A stretch of 64,000 nt of DNA from Cristatella mucedo. Lineage: Eukaryota; Bryozoa; Phylactolaemata; Cristatellidae. The stretch spans positions 4,063,001 through 4,127,000 of the forward strand of contig WPIO01000009.1 of NCBI GenBank assembly GCA_009760855.2. Reading direction: 5' to 3'. Of this stretch, positions 1 to 10,700 are shown piece after piece (the first letter of the stretch is position 1; each line of letters starts with the position of its first letter). A model generated the notes under the pieces. It saw nothing but the letters and a program-made list of their open reading frames with translations. It ran no database searches and had not been told where the DNA came from. The position numbers were made by a program, and so were the translations under genes.

Positions 1-30
1 ACATGTGCAGCCAGGCAAGTACGATAGTGC

Positions 31-36
31 TTTATT
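31..36 (-). terminator. TM2D3: Poly(A) signal of TM2D3
   Basis: TTTATT on the plus strand reads AATAAA on the minus strand, about 580 bases past the TM2D3 stop codon. It is the nearest canonical polyadenylation hexamer downstream of that gene. Positions 37-617 would then be 3' UTR; I see no coding potential there beyond chance frames. Confidence 0.5.
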
Positions 37-617
37 CTTCATCGAGACTGCTAATGAAATGGCAGCACAATTCTCGATTATACATTTTCAGACAGCTCGT
101 ACACAGTTTTTTACACACTGTCGGTAACTTAGCAATCGCTGTTAGGCCTTCAGGAGCTTAACACAATCGGCTTGCCGCGGGACAGGATGCCAGGCGGTAT
201 TTCTGAGACAAAAATAAGAGTACTCCCATTATCTTGAGCATGGACACGAGGTCTTACATGCACAGCAACGTATGCTGAGCCACATCGCGGCGAAGTGTCA
301 GTCCGAAAGTCGGATCCGTGCACGGCACTGGGTCGCAGCGATCGTCGACACTTCGTGCTTGTGCACGGCATGTGCGGTCTCTGCGGCAGGCATGCCCAAC
401 TCGGCACAGCCAGGGCGAGCTGGGCACGTCGAAGACCAGCGTTTTCTGTCTCCCGTGCACACGATGATCATGCCAGTAGCAGAAGTTAACGGCCGGCAGA
501 CAGCATCACGGACAACTCTCTCATAAACAGCCGGCTTACGGCAGGCTGGGCTAACGTGCTCGAAGGAACTTGCAGCCCCTCAAGGAAGCCCGAACCTCCT
601 AGGCGACTAGCGATCGA

Positions 618-1298
618 TCACGCGTAATGCGACCCATCGGCAGGCCCGACGTAACCGGTCGCTATCAGCACCACGTCAACGATGGTCCAGACACCGAGGC
701 CGCCGAAGCTGAAGAGCTTGCCGATACCCTCTTTCCACAGCCCCAAGTAAAATCTGTCGACCCCGAATCCTCCAAGGGTCACGCTCAGAATAAGTGCCGT
801 CGACCAACTAACCTGGCCCTTCCAGCTGCACATTAGCTTTTTCTTGAACGTCCTCTTGCCAGCACACAGCGCTTGGCTTGACATCGAGCACTTCGTCACG
901 TACGATCGAGCTCGGGGCGTGCCGACCGAGTTACAACTGCGCTGCGTCTCGCATACGTAGCTTTCTGGGGGACTCTGATAGCAATAACGGCAGGGAACCG
1001 AGGCACGAGTGATGTTACGATTGCCTAAGCACGAAATCTCCGACTTAACCGTGCACTTGACATCGATGAGCGCTCCGTAGGTGCAATTCGTCGGGAAGTC
1101 GCAGTCGATACAGTCACCGCCAAGCTTGTCGCAATCGTGGTTCGAGGGGCATAGCGCGACATAGCTTGGAATCTGCGTGGAACTTCCGCCTGTAGTGTTG
1201 CTAGCATCTGTCGACGTCGGTGCGAGGCTGAGGGCCACAGCGGTGCCAAAGAACAGTTCCAAGGCAATGGGGGTTGCCATGTTCCCAGTGAGCCTCAT
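618..1298 (-). CDS. TM2D3: TM2 domain-containing protein 3 (almondex family)
   Basis: A 226-residue membrane protein in one uninterrupted frame. TM2D3 (Drosophila almondex) acts with gamma-secretase/presenilin-dependent Notch signalling. Visible parts: an N-terminal hydrophobic signal peptide (about residues 7-28); a Cys-rich luminal region with CPSNHDCDKLGGDCIDC, NCTYG and CRYCYQ blocks characteristic of TM2D3 rather than TM2D1/2; then the TM2 domain from about residue 165, with two membrane segments flanking a GVDRFYLG turn (DRF at 181-183). It ends in YVGPADGSHYA, almost the family's exact C terminus. The Met at 1298 is chosen because the signal peptide follows it and it has A at -3; the frame stays open to 1391, and a second Met lies at 1280. 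Vertebrate TM2D3 has several introns; none is needed here. Length fits the family. Confidence 0.95.
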   Translation of the reverse strand: MRLTGNMATPIALELFFGTAVALSLAPTSTDASNTTGGSSTQIPSYVALCPSNHDCDKLGGDCIDCDFPTNCTYGALIDVKCTVKSEISCLGNRNITRASVPCRYCYQSPPESYVCETQRSCNSVGTPRARSYVTKCSMSSQALCAGKRTFKKKLMCSWKGQVSWSTALILSVTLGGFGVDRFYLGLWKEGIGKLFSFGGLGVWTIVDVVLIATGYVGPADGSHYA

Positions 1299-2935
1299 TT
1301 TCAGTTGTTTAAAAATGGCGGCAACGCGCGTACCTTGCGACGGAGCAGCTACCGCTGTCACCAAATAGCGTCGCAGCCTACAACTTGTCACATTGGCGTG
1401 GGTATTGAGACTTAATATCTGCGAAAAAATTTGAATGCTACGAGGTTGTGTATTTTCTAAGACAATGAGCTTGAGCGTTGTAGCTTGTTAGGTAGTTACT
1501 GTCGACGCTAGCGCCGGCTAAGCGTGTAAACCGATTTCTCGTTATTTTTTGTTGTGCCGATAACCTGTAGAAATCGCTTGGTTTTTATGAGCAGATATTG
1601 GATGGACAGTATGCGATATTTTTCAATATTTCAAATCCGCTTCAGCCTTCTGCTGCGCAGGCGTTAGTGCACGCTCTGTGGCTGCTCGCAGCGCGTCCTC
1701 AGCCCATCGACCTGTGCCAGTCTATTGTGGGCACGTGGGCCCGGTCCGCTAGTGTCGTGTAACAAAGCTTGCGTAACAGAAAAGCGCGGTCTCATCTCGG
1801 TGCAGTTATCGTTTTCACATGTTCTTATCCGATTCCCTTTGCTTTCCGATGGCTAGTCTTTCCCGCCGCGTACACGTCATCGTCCACCTGTTGGCAGCTA
1901 ACTAGCATTTAATTCTTTGCGCCCATGTTTGAAATTGCTCCTCTTTCTTGCGCTTTTCAGGCAGAGCACTTTGTCAGTTTAAAATGCTTCAGCTTTCGGT
2001 ATTTTAAACGCGGCCACGTCGTCGTAGCTGCGTTTCTTGCTTCTTGCGTTAAATGCAACAAGTGCAATGTCGGCGGCGGCGTCGCCACCGTACCTTTGAG
2101 GAGGCGTGGCTGAGTCCGCCTGCTTTATGCCGTAATCGGTTGCTAAGTGTTGCTATAGGCATGCAGCCCTGAAATTTAGTAAGACAAAGGTGTTTTTTTT
2201 CTGGAAGCGTTAGCTAACCGAGCCTTGCGTCTAGTTGTTCGCTTGAGTTCTGATATCATTTAATTATAGTTTATGAACTGCGTGACGATTCATTATTTAG
2301 AATCCCTGTCTATAAGGGCCATCTGCTATTGAGTCATGTAATTGAAATTACTTTTTAGTTAATCGTTTGAGCTCATTTGTGTCTGTCATCAATAGTCTCA
2401 CTGCTGTGACTGTTAATCGTAGCCACATGCTACTGCGTTTTTTCAATAGAATGCCAGTGGCTCAAGCCTGGGTATGCTGCAGTTCATTTTTTGACGTTTC
2501 AACAGCTGCCACACAGCCGTGCATTGCAATAATGATGCTTATAGTTGATGGGCTTGTACTCTTAAGTTCTCAAGTGAATTCTACATCCTCGTGTTAGTCA
2601 AATACATATATAGCCTTTTGTAGTCTATTGTGCACGTAGTCTACCACCGAACATGTTACAATTGCAAAGGGACCGTGGCGAATGCTTTCTTCATTTTTCT
2701 ATGGTCTGCTATGTTTAGTGTCTGCTCAAACTTGAAATACAAAATATAGTAGCAGCAGTAGTGATAAGTTCGCGTGATTTTAACAGATAGGGACGTACAG
2801 TGCAAGCAGGACCTTTCTTTTGTTTTTGCGAAGCTGGGATAGAGATACCGACAATAAAGTCTTAAATGACATGACCGACCGAGTAAGCAGCCAAAATTCT
2901 TTGATAGTATTAGAACCCTCTTGGTCATTATGATT
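1299..2935. other. Upstream region of TM2D3, no gene seen
   Basis: The first few hundred bases upstream of TM2D3 are GC-rich and should hold its 5' UTR and promoter. Beyond about 1900 the sequence becomes AT-rich. Short frames such as 1925-2113 have no recognisable domain or splice partner. Confidence 0.4.
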
Positions 2936-3056
2936 AATGTTAATAATAATACCTTTGTATAGCACCCTCAGATAACCGAATCTCATGATAGGCACTTTAC
3001 AGATACTGTACAGAAAGCATGACCAAATGATTAGCAGGTAAATGTTAGCCATTAAT
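2936..3056 (-). mobile_element. LINE-A 3' end fragment
   Basis: It reads, on the minus strand, the LINE-A 3' terminus: the degenerate hairpin (AAAGTGCC ... GGGTGCTA) followed by ATT-type repeats at 2937-2952. The sequence upstream matches the LINE-A 3' UTR. It is truncated and decayed. Confidence 0.7.
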
Positions 3057-4693
3057 CCGATTCTGGCTTTTGATATTGACGAAAACAAGAGATATAGTTT
3101 TATCAGCATGGAAACAAACTACATCTTAGATGCATTCCCATCTGTTTGAGGTTCCAGACCTGACCACTTACCGAATCAATCAGCCTGATCATCTATGTCA
3201 TGCAACCTCATGTACGCAAGGACTGATGACACTTACTCTGAAGCTATGGCTCCGAATGAATATTGCTACTATATGAGCATATGTGACATAATGTGCTGTT
3301 CTCTCAGATGAGCACTGTGATTCAGCACGACAGCCGTGATTGGCCGTTGGTTGGTATTACGTCGGCTGGCCAACATTAAGTAGCATCAATTGTCACCACT
3401 GGCTCTTTAACTATAGGCTGAGCATTTCTTTCAGTTCATCTCCCCTGAATTAGCAAATGATTCCCTGCGTGTCATTATTGAGCACAAGGTTCTGGCATCA
3501 TGCATCCTTTGTTACGTTTCCTCAGCTCCACAGGCATTTTTACGTGAAGCCTTGTCCTTGTGACATGGCCTGGTTGGAGCTAAAGAAAACAGAATATGAA
3601 ACGGTGAAGTGCTTTAATGAAGTCGGACGGGCTGCCGTCAGTATGCTGTCACTTGTAGGTTATAAGGAGCCAAGCTCAAAGGAACTAAGGGGTTTGCCCA
3701 CGGATGTGTTGATAATGATCCCTACCTCTCTGCAACGAGTGGAGATCGGCGCAACGAGTGGAGATCGGCGAGCGTGAGAGACGACCCTCCAAGGCACCTT
3801 GGCAAGACTTTGATCGCAGGTTTGACCCACCACAAAGCTGCCTCGATGGTCACACAGACGTGTGGTGCAGATGGTGGTGCTGCTGGCAGTTTTCGTGGCT
3901 CGGCAGCTGCCAAGCCTGGCAGAAGTCGCCCGACACGAGCCCCGACTAGCCAATGCTGGCCCACCAGTGCTCTGGCAGGCTAGCCAGCCCGCCTAGTTGC
4001 CCACCAGAAAGCAACAGAGGAACAATTGCAGCTGTACTCCGCGGTTCGATAGTGGAGCAAGCAACATCAAGTTGCAACGACCACAAGCCGTCGCCAAAAG
4101 TCAGACTCCTGGCCGGCCGCTATCGTCAGCTTGCTAGCCAATCAACCAAGCCTCATCCTGGGCATGATGCTCTATGTAGCAGCAACGGGGCTATCGGATA
4201 TCTGGCACAATAGATATGTGGTGCAAATGCACCGGCAGTGCTACTACCGTTGGCTCACTGCTGCTTTTCCCTTGAAAAGTGAACCAATGAACCTAGAGTG
4301 TATTGGCAACAGTTGCTAACAGTACAACTCTGTGGGAGCATTCCAGATAGATAGGCCGAGCAACGTCTGGCATCAGACTGGTACCCTTAGAATTCGTTAA
4401 AATACTACAAGATCCAGGTCATCAATTTAACAGAAATATGCACTTGAACACTGTTAAACCAGGAAAATTACTGAACACTGCACTTTCTCTAAAAACCTTT
4501 CTTACATACAGGTTAGCTGATTCAGCAGACTCATTTGTATCTCTACTAGTTAAAGCAAGAAAGTCTGTCACACCACAATATGGCAGGATGGCACACTTCC
4601 GTCAAGCAGCAAGATGGCGCAGCCTTGTCTTTCGTGATCAAACTACTGTGACTCAGCTAAATGAGTCTACCGGTAGTAAGATGCTCGTGGCAG
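3057..4693. other. Intergenic, no gene seen
   Basis: It holds an 18-base direct duplication (AACGAGTGGAGATCGGCG at 3735-3770) and a GC-rich stretch with short inverted motifs around 3900-4010 that could be an old repeat. Frames here lack recognisable domains. Confidence 0.4.
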
Positions 4694-4830
4694 CAGAAGT
4701 GCCTTTACTGCTATCAGTACCACTTGCAGTGGACAACAAAGGATCGCCTACTGCCGGAATCGAGCCCACGACCTGGTTCGTGAAGAGCGAGCACCTCACC
4801 CCTAAGCTAAGACCCAGGGACCCTAGTCTA
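4694..4830 (-). mobile_element. SINE2 element, minus strand
   Basis: Read on the minus strand it has a tRNA-like head: an A box like TAGCTTAGGGG near 4813 and a B box like GGCTCGATTCC near 4760. After these comes the SINE2 body with the CACTGCAAGTGG block and a decayed tail. It matches the copies at 16030, 48490 and 53350. Confidence 0.7.
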
Positions 4831-5004
4831 GCGCCGAGTTTACAAACACATACATAGCACGGTTAGTTTAGCAGCTACAGGGCTCATTTTCGGCTACCGA
4901 TGCTGCATGGCAAACAGACGCTGCATATAATCGAGGTTGATAAAAAAGGCTAGGCTGATCAGAGACACTTGCTCTTATTGTAGCTCCGAGATTTTTCATC
5001 GAAA

Positions 5005-5205
5005 ATGACCTCGACCATGACTGATGAGACTTTGTTCTCACTCGAGATCGTCGTGGAGAAGTTGCTCGTGCTACCGCAGCTGCCCTGCCGGTTCCCAGCG
5101 ATCGCGGTGAAGCTTCTAGATTTCCCTGTCGTCACAATCGACTATCTGGAGCCCGTCCATGCGGCGATGCTTCGAGACAAGCTGACCATCGACCCACTGT
5201 ACACG
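5005..5205 (+). CDS. MAP10: MAP10 exon 1
   Basis: Residues 1-67. The ATG follows GAAA, with A at -3. It encodes LFSLEIVVEKLLVLPQLPCR and then FPAIAVKLLDFP, both recognisable in vertebrate MAP10. It ends phase 0 before GTGAGA. Confidence 0.85.
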
Positions 5206-7626
5206 GTGAGAGCCGTTGGCGCGCACGGCTGGCTTCGATGCAGGTTCCCTTGCCTCTCTGTCTGAGTAGCTAGAGCGAATGTTGTCTCAGTCTCGCTTGC
5301 TGTGAGAATGCCTGCAATGCAGAATGCCCTGTGGCTTGATTCTAGCCTGCCACCTCATTAGCAAAGTGTGTGTTAACCTGCACTGAAGGAGGGCAAGTGG
5401 TTCACTTGCATGTGAGCAGTCACACACACACACACACTCACTCACTCACTCACTCAGCAAACCATCAGTGGACAACACGCTGACTGCTTTTTGCAAATCT
5501 CGGGAAGCCATGCTAGCTGATAGAACCCCGGAAAATGGGAAAGCACTCAAGTGGGCCCCCCTCTCGCCGTTCTCCGACTGACTTCGCACACCGGAAGCCA
5601 CGGGTGCCTAGGTGTGTCGAGCAGACACTGCAGCAAGCACTTGTGACCAACTGCTTCCAATGAGACACTTGGATCAGGCGAACGAGCACCAAGAGCACTG
5701 GTTCGTTTATACCGCGACGTTCGAAATCCCAAGTGCTGGCTTAACGGTTTGCGCTTTATGCCTCTGGGAGAACAGACTCGGGCCGGACGTTATGAAAATT
5801 GGTGCTAATGTGGCCGTTGTCGACGTGATTTTACGAGGATTGTTTTTCAGCCGCCCATTTACTGCTTCCATCTTTGCTGCAGCTCGCGATGAAAAGCGTT
5901 CGGCGCTGCGATATTGACCATCCATCTTCGTAAGTGCTGACTGAGCTCGTGAAAACATAGGAATCTGTTAGGAACACCTAAGGTTGGTCCACCATTAGCT
6001 CTCTAGACGGCAGGAGTATCAGAAGGCAGTTGGTGGTAATAATAATACAAAAAACCGGAAATACTAATGATGATAATAATTATAATAACAATAAATTTGT
6101 AGAGCACCCTAAGCGAATTAGGTCTTTTTCTGGGCGTACCATGCATGGTGGAAAGAAAGTTCACGTGACCCGCTGCCATTAAGGTCCCAAGCTTTGCTTC
6201 CACTTGCCCAGATTTATGCAGCCGTCTTTAGTCTTACATTGCATCTGCTCACAGGTTGAGGACGTGGGCTGTTGTGTGCGGCTGCTGACCCGACGACAAC
6301 ATTTTAACTGTTCATACTCCGTGTCTGAGCAGCAGGACGCTGACATGCCCTGTTAGGACCTTGACATGCGAGATGTGCAGGCTTCATAGGACATCATTTT
6401 GATCTGCCTGAGGCTATACAGGTTTTTCGACGTATCACGTAATGAGACGTGATGAGGTGCGATGCGCACCCACCGGAAGGATCCTACGTGGGTTTATACA
6501 GGTGGCAACTTGGTGGGGCTGCTGATGGTCTGAGTGCTGCTTAGCATTGCAGACGGCTGCTTCATCTGTGCTTTGAAAATCCGATTGAATAATCCTTAAG
6601 TGCTCTAAAATCGTGTGACTCGTCTTGGCTAAATCGCTTAGTGCAATTCCCGTGGGGCAGCATCAGTTGCTCTATAGCTGCCACTTGCACGGTTGTTTTT
6701 ATTAACTGCCTGCAGGTAGGACCTCAAATAGTGGAACTGAAGCACAGCGATGGTTCCTTCCACTTTGGAAAAGGAAAATCGTGCCTCTGCAAGATCTCAC
6801 CCGACGATCTGAGGTAAGCTTGGCAGCAGCCTGCACTCAGCTTCAGCCCTCTCTCCCTCCTTCCTGTACTCCTTCCCTTCCTGCCTACATCCCTCCCTTC
6901 ATCCCTTCCTCTCCATGCCCCCAGCAGCTTGTCGTTAATCTCCAATGCCGACGGCATGCTGCTGGCTATGCAGAGTGTGTGCATGAAAACCTATGCAGGG
7001 CTTCAGTGTGTCTTGACGGAAGTTAACGCAATTGTGAATGACTGCCTCCAGAGATTTACTTGTATGTATAAGAGCTTCCAGGGCACATTTGCTCAGGGCA
7101 AAGCAGCAAAGCACGTGGCCAGGTTGTTGTGAGTCGAGCCACCTCAGAGGTGACCTACCAGAGCACCCTAGCAACTCACCGAGTTCATCACGAAATGCCC
7201 GTCACCGAGGAGCTATGACACCAAAAGCGCTCAAGAAAAGCCCAACACGAGAGGCGCTTAAGCTCTGTCGACGAGCAGGAAGATCTCTTACTGTTTTTTC
7301 TCTTAATCGTAGCAGATGTCATTGGTTCTTCTGCCTGCCCCGGCTCGTTCTTGTCCAGGAGTCACTCTCGGCTTCCCCACAAACACCTGTTGCAAATGAA
7401 CCCGTATTCGGGGTGTCATCGAGTGCTCAGCAGAAACATGCTGCTGCACCCTTGAACTTTAGCAGGCGACTGAGCATGACCACATTCGGTTGCAAGCAAT
7501 TGGCCTCGGTTACAGTTAATTTCTCTCATATCTATGCGTTTGTGCAGGAGTCTGGTACTGAGACTACTTTCCTTCTTAAGTGCATATGCAACCTTCGAGA
7601 TGTGATCCCTTAATGACGATGAACTG

Positions 7627-7704
<78 letters not shown>

Positions 7705-10700
7705 AATTCTCTTGAATCCGAAATGCAAGCCTGCGATTCCAAACGTGCTTCGAGCACAGTCCAGCAACACTAAGGATGCCATCTTCCGACGGATTGAAGG
7801 CTCTGCTCATTAGTGACATTAATATGAGCAGCAATTCAACCCCGTTTGTGGCATTAGTAAAGCAAAAAGCACAATTTTCTTACCCTAAATTTTTCACAGT
7901 GAAAGCATGAAAACCAGCATAATGATTGAAAAACAGCAGCTGTACCATTGCTTTGATCCCTCCCAGACCTCCACCATGACGAACTCTCTCAACTCCTTTG
8001 CTGGATGTATTGATGACATCCGCACATGAATTGCAGCAAAATTTCTCAAATTAGATAAATATAATTCGTTTGCATAGCGCCCCAAGAGAACTTAATCTCT
8101 ATTCAGGCACTTCACATATGCCTCGGGGCTCGAGCCCACGACCTCAGTCAGACCTTAGTCGGGCAAGCACTTTAACCGCTGGACCAAAATGACGATAAAA
8201 CCAAACTTACCAACTAAGGTCAAACCAAGTGTGACTCAGACATTAGAAAGCTTAACGCTCAAAATCGGCTCTGCCAGCATATCTCCGGTTGCATCTGCAC
8301 GAAATCTAGGTGTCCTGCTCCAAAGTGACCTTGCAGTAGACAACCACATCAGCTCCACAGTAAAGTCCCCCTATTTTCAGTTACATAACATTGCTAAAAT
8401 TCGGGCTTACTTAGACAGGGACACCACATCTTAGGTGGTCCATGCATTGGTAACATATTGTCTCGATTTCTGCAACTCACTGCCTGCTGATCTGCCAGCC
8501 TGTGCAGCCAGAGGCTTACATTTGGTTCAAAACTCGGCAGCTAGGCTTGTCTGTCGTGAGCGTCGAAGTTGCCACATCACACCACTTCTCGCCGACCTGC
8601 ACTGGCTCCCAGTCAAGCAACGCATCGACTTCAAGGTTTTGTCACTCACTTTCTGGTCCCTTCATTCTTTGGCTCCAGCCTACCGATCTACTCCCCCCAC
8701 CAGGCTAAGCATCATACCGCCTCCTTTTCGGAATTTAATGGTTTAGCTATATCTTGCACAAATCTCAAATCATTTGGAGACCGTGCCTTTAGTTCATATG
8801 TTCCCAAAGCCTAGAAGTCACACCCGACTGGCGTCACGACATCCCCAGACTTGGCAACGTTTAAAAAGAAGCTAAACAATGCATTTGCATCTATTTTATC
8901 ACAGCATTTAGGGGTCCTTGTGATTTTTCCATTGTGTGCTTTTTCGTGCTGTCACTTGTGCATGCTGCAACTAATCACTTTTACATGTTGATACTGTTCA
9001 TGTCGCCCTAGCTATGTTATGCTTGTTGACATTGTGCATGTTACTGCAAACTATTTACTCATGTGTTTTTACAGCGTCGTATGTATAGTGCCAAGAAAGA
9101 GATCAAGTTCCCTGAGGGCACTATGCAATGCATTATTATTATTATGGTTATAGCACTCAAGATAGGAGTGTTTAAAACACTGAAGTTTATGTCCATGAGC
9201 GACCGTACGATATAGTTGCTCATTTTCTTGGCTGATTCCAATAGCCAATAACATTCTGCCAAGCACTTCGTGTTGGCTTACTTTATGTCCATTTTTCTGC
9301 TAATGGATTTATGAGCTAAAGTGAGCAGTGCTGGCTTTTGTTAGGCATAATTTATATGCTGCCTCTTACGGCAATTACTAGGTTCTCAACTGTGACTATC
9401 GATTGTACAGGTGCAATCAAATCCCTGGAGCAATTGGCCGGCAGTTTGTCGGCAATCTCGATGCTGCATTATTTTCTTGAGGAAATTTCGGGTGAAGGTT
9501 TTGGAATTTTGATATGGCCATGCATGCTGCCTAAGTCGCTTGCATAGCAGCATGCAAAATGCCTCGGTAATAGAGAAAAATCAAGAAGGATATTTCCGGC
9601 TAGGGTATCAGGCTTACCCACATTAGGTCCAAATAACCTGATGCCTTTCAGTTGAGGGGTGACTTTAGGCAATAGTACGAGTGGGGTTCGGTTTTCTTTT
9701 TGGTCGCACGTCATGCTACCGAGCTAGTAGGTCAAAGAATTCAGTATGATGATAAACTGCACGAGGAATCCAGCATGGCTGAACTCGCTGGTCTCTGCTA
9801 CCATATTTGGTCGTGCCTAGCTAAGATTTGGGTATGCTGTCTGTTACTGTTGGAATAAACTAAATAGATGCTCGATCCCGCAGCATATTTCTGCCCTGTT
9901 CTTGCGGCTACTGCTGGCTTGCTCTACAGTGTGCTCGAGCGTTGCTGGCAGATTGGAGTCCCTGCATTAGGCTAGTTTTAAAAAAAAAGCCCGAGGTCGC
10001 GTGGCTCGTCGAGGGAGCTAGACCCCACTCTAGGCGGATTCTCAATTTCCAGATGACTGCCTGCCATCGTTTTGCGATTCTCATCACGGACGGCTGCCTT
10101 GTTGAGAGTTGCTACTTTTGTTCCCGACAAAGCCGGTGCCGACTGGAACGAGCTGTCACCTCCCCCCCCCCCCCCGGCCATTTGCATTTTCTCTCTCTCT
10201 CTCTCTTGTGTCAGGGTGCACTTGACCAATTCGCCGATGTATTTGCTCGTGCTGGACGCCTTCTCCAAGCCGCCGAGGCTCGTCGGCAGCTGCCTCGTGC
10301 CTCTGGCGACGGCCGCCGACCACATCTGCGATGAGCTGCTGAAGGAGGGCTGCTCTGTTCCGGCCACGTATGGCGAGCGGAGGCTGCTTAGGGTATCGAA
10401 CCTCATGGGCAGTGACGTAGGTGAGACCAGAGCTCACACTTCCTCGTAGCTTTAGCTCACCGTCCTCAGCAGCTCGTGCAGTCACTGCCCTCAGCGGCTC
10501 ACACGGTCTCTGCTGCTGCTGCTGCTGCTGCTGACGCCTCAAGTGCCACCGAACTCGCTGACAGGTGAGATCGCGATCGGCTATAGGCTGACAAGCCTGG
10601 GAGCAGTGCTGCTGCAACACATCAATCTCCCCGATGCCACGGCCTTTGACAATGAGACCAAGGCCGAGAACGCCGGGAGCAGCTTGCTTCGAGTAGACAG

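Larger units (their letters stand above)
5206..6715 (+). other. MAP10 intron 1
   Basis: Contains the microsatellite at 5424 and a LINE-A 3' fragment near 6040-6140. Frames at 5612-5917 and 5707-5958 overlap on opposite strands and show no domain. I see no further gene. Confidence 0.7.
6814..10214 (+). other. MAP10 intron 2
   Basis: A 3.4 kb intron holding a GA microsatellite and a LINE-A copy with a nested SINE1. About 9160-10140 has no recognisable feature. It closes with an unusual poly-C run (about 10162-10175) and a CT repeat that serves as the polypyrimidine tract before TGTCAG. Confidence 0.75.

Noticed and set aside
254-540. Overlapping short frames at the left edge
   Set aside because: They fall in the probable 3' UTR of TM2D3 and show no domain.
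7576-7834. Frames with long Ser-Leu runs on the minus strand
   Set aside because: They are translations of the GA microsatellite at 7630-7702, open only because the dinucleotide has no stop in those frames.
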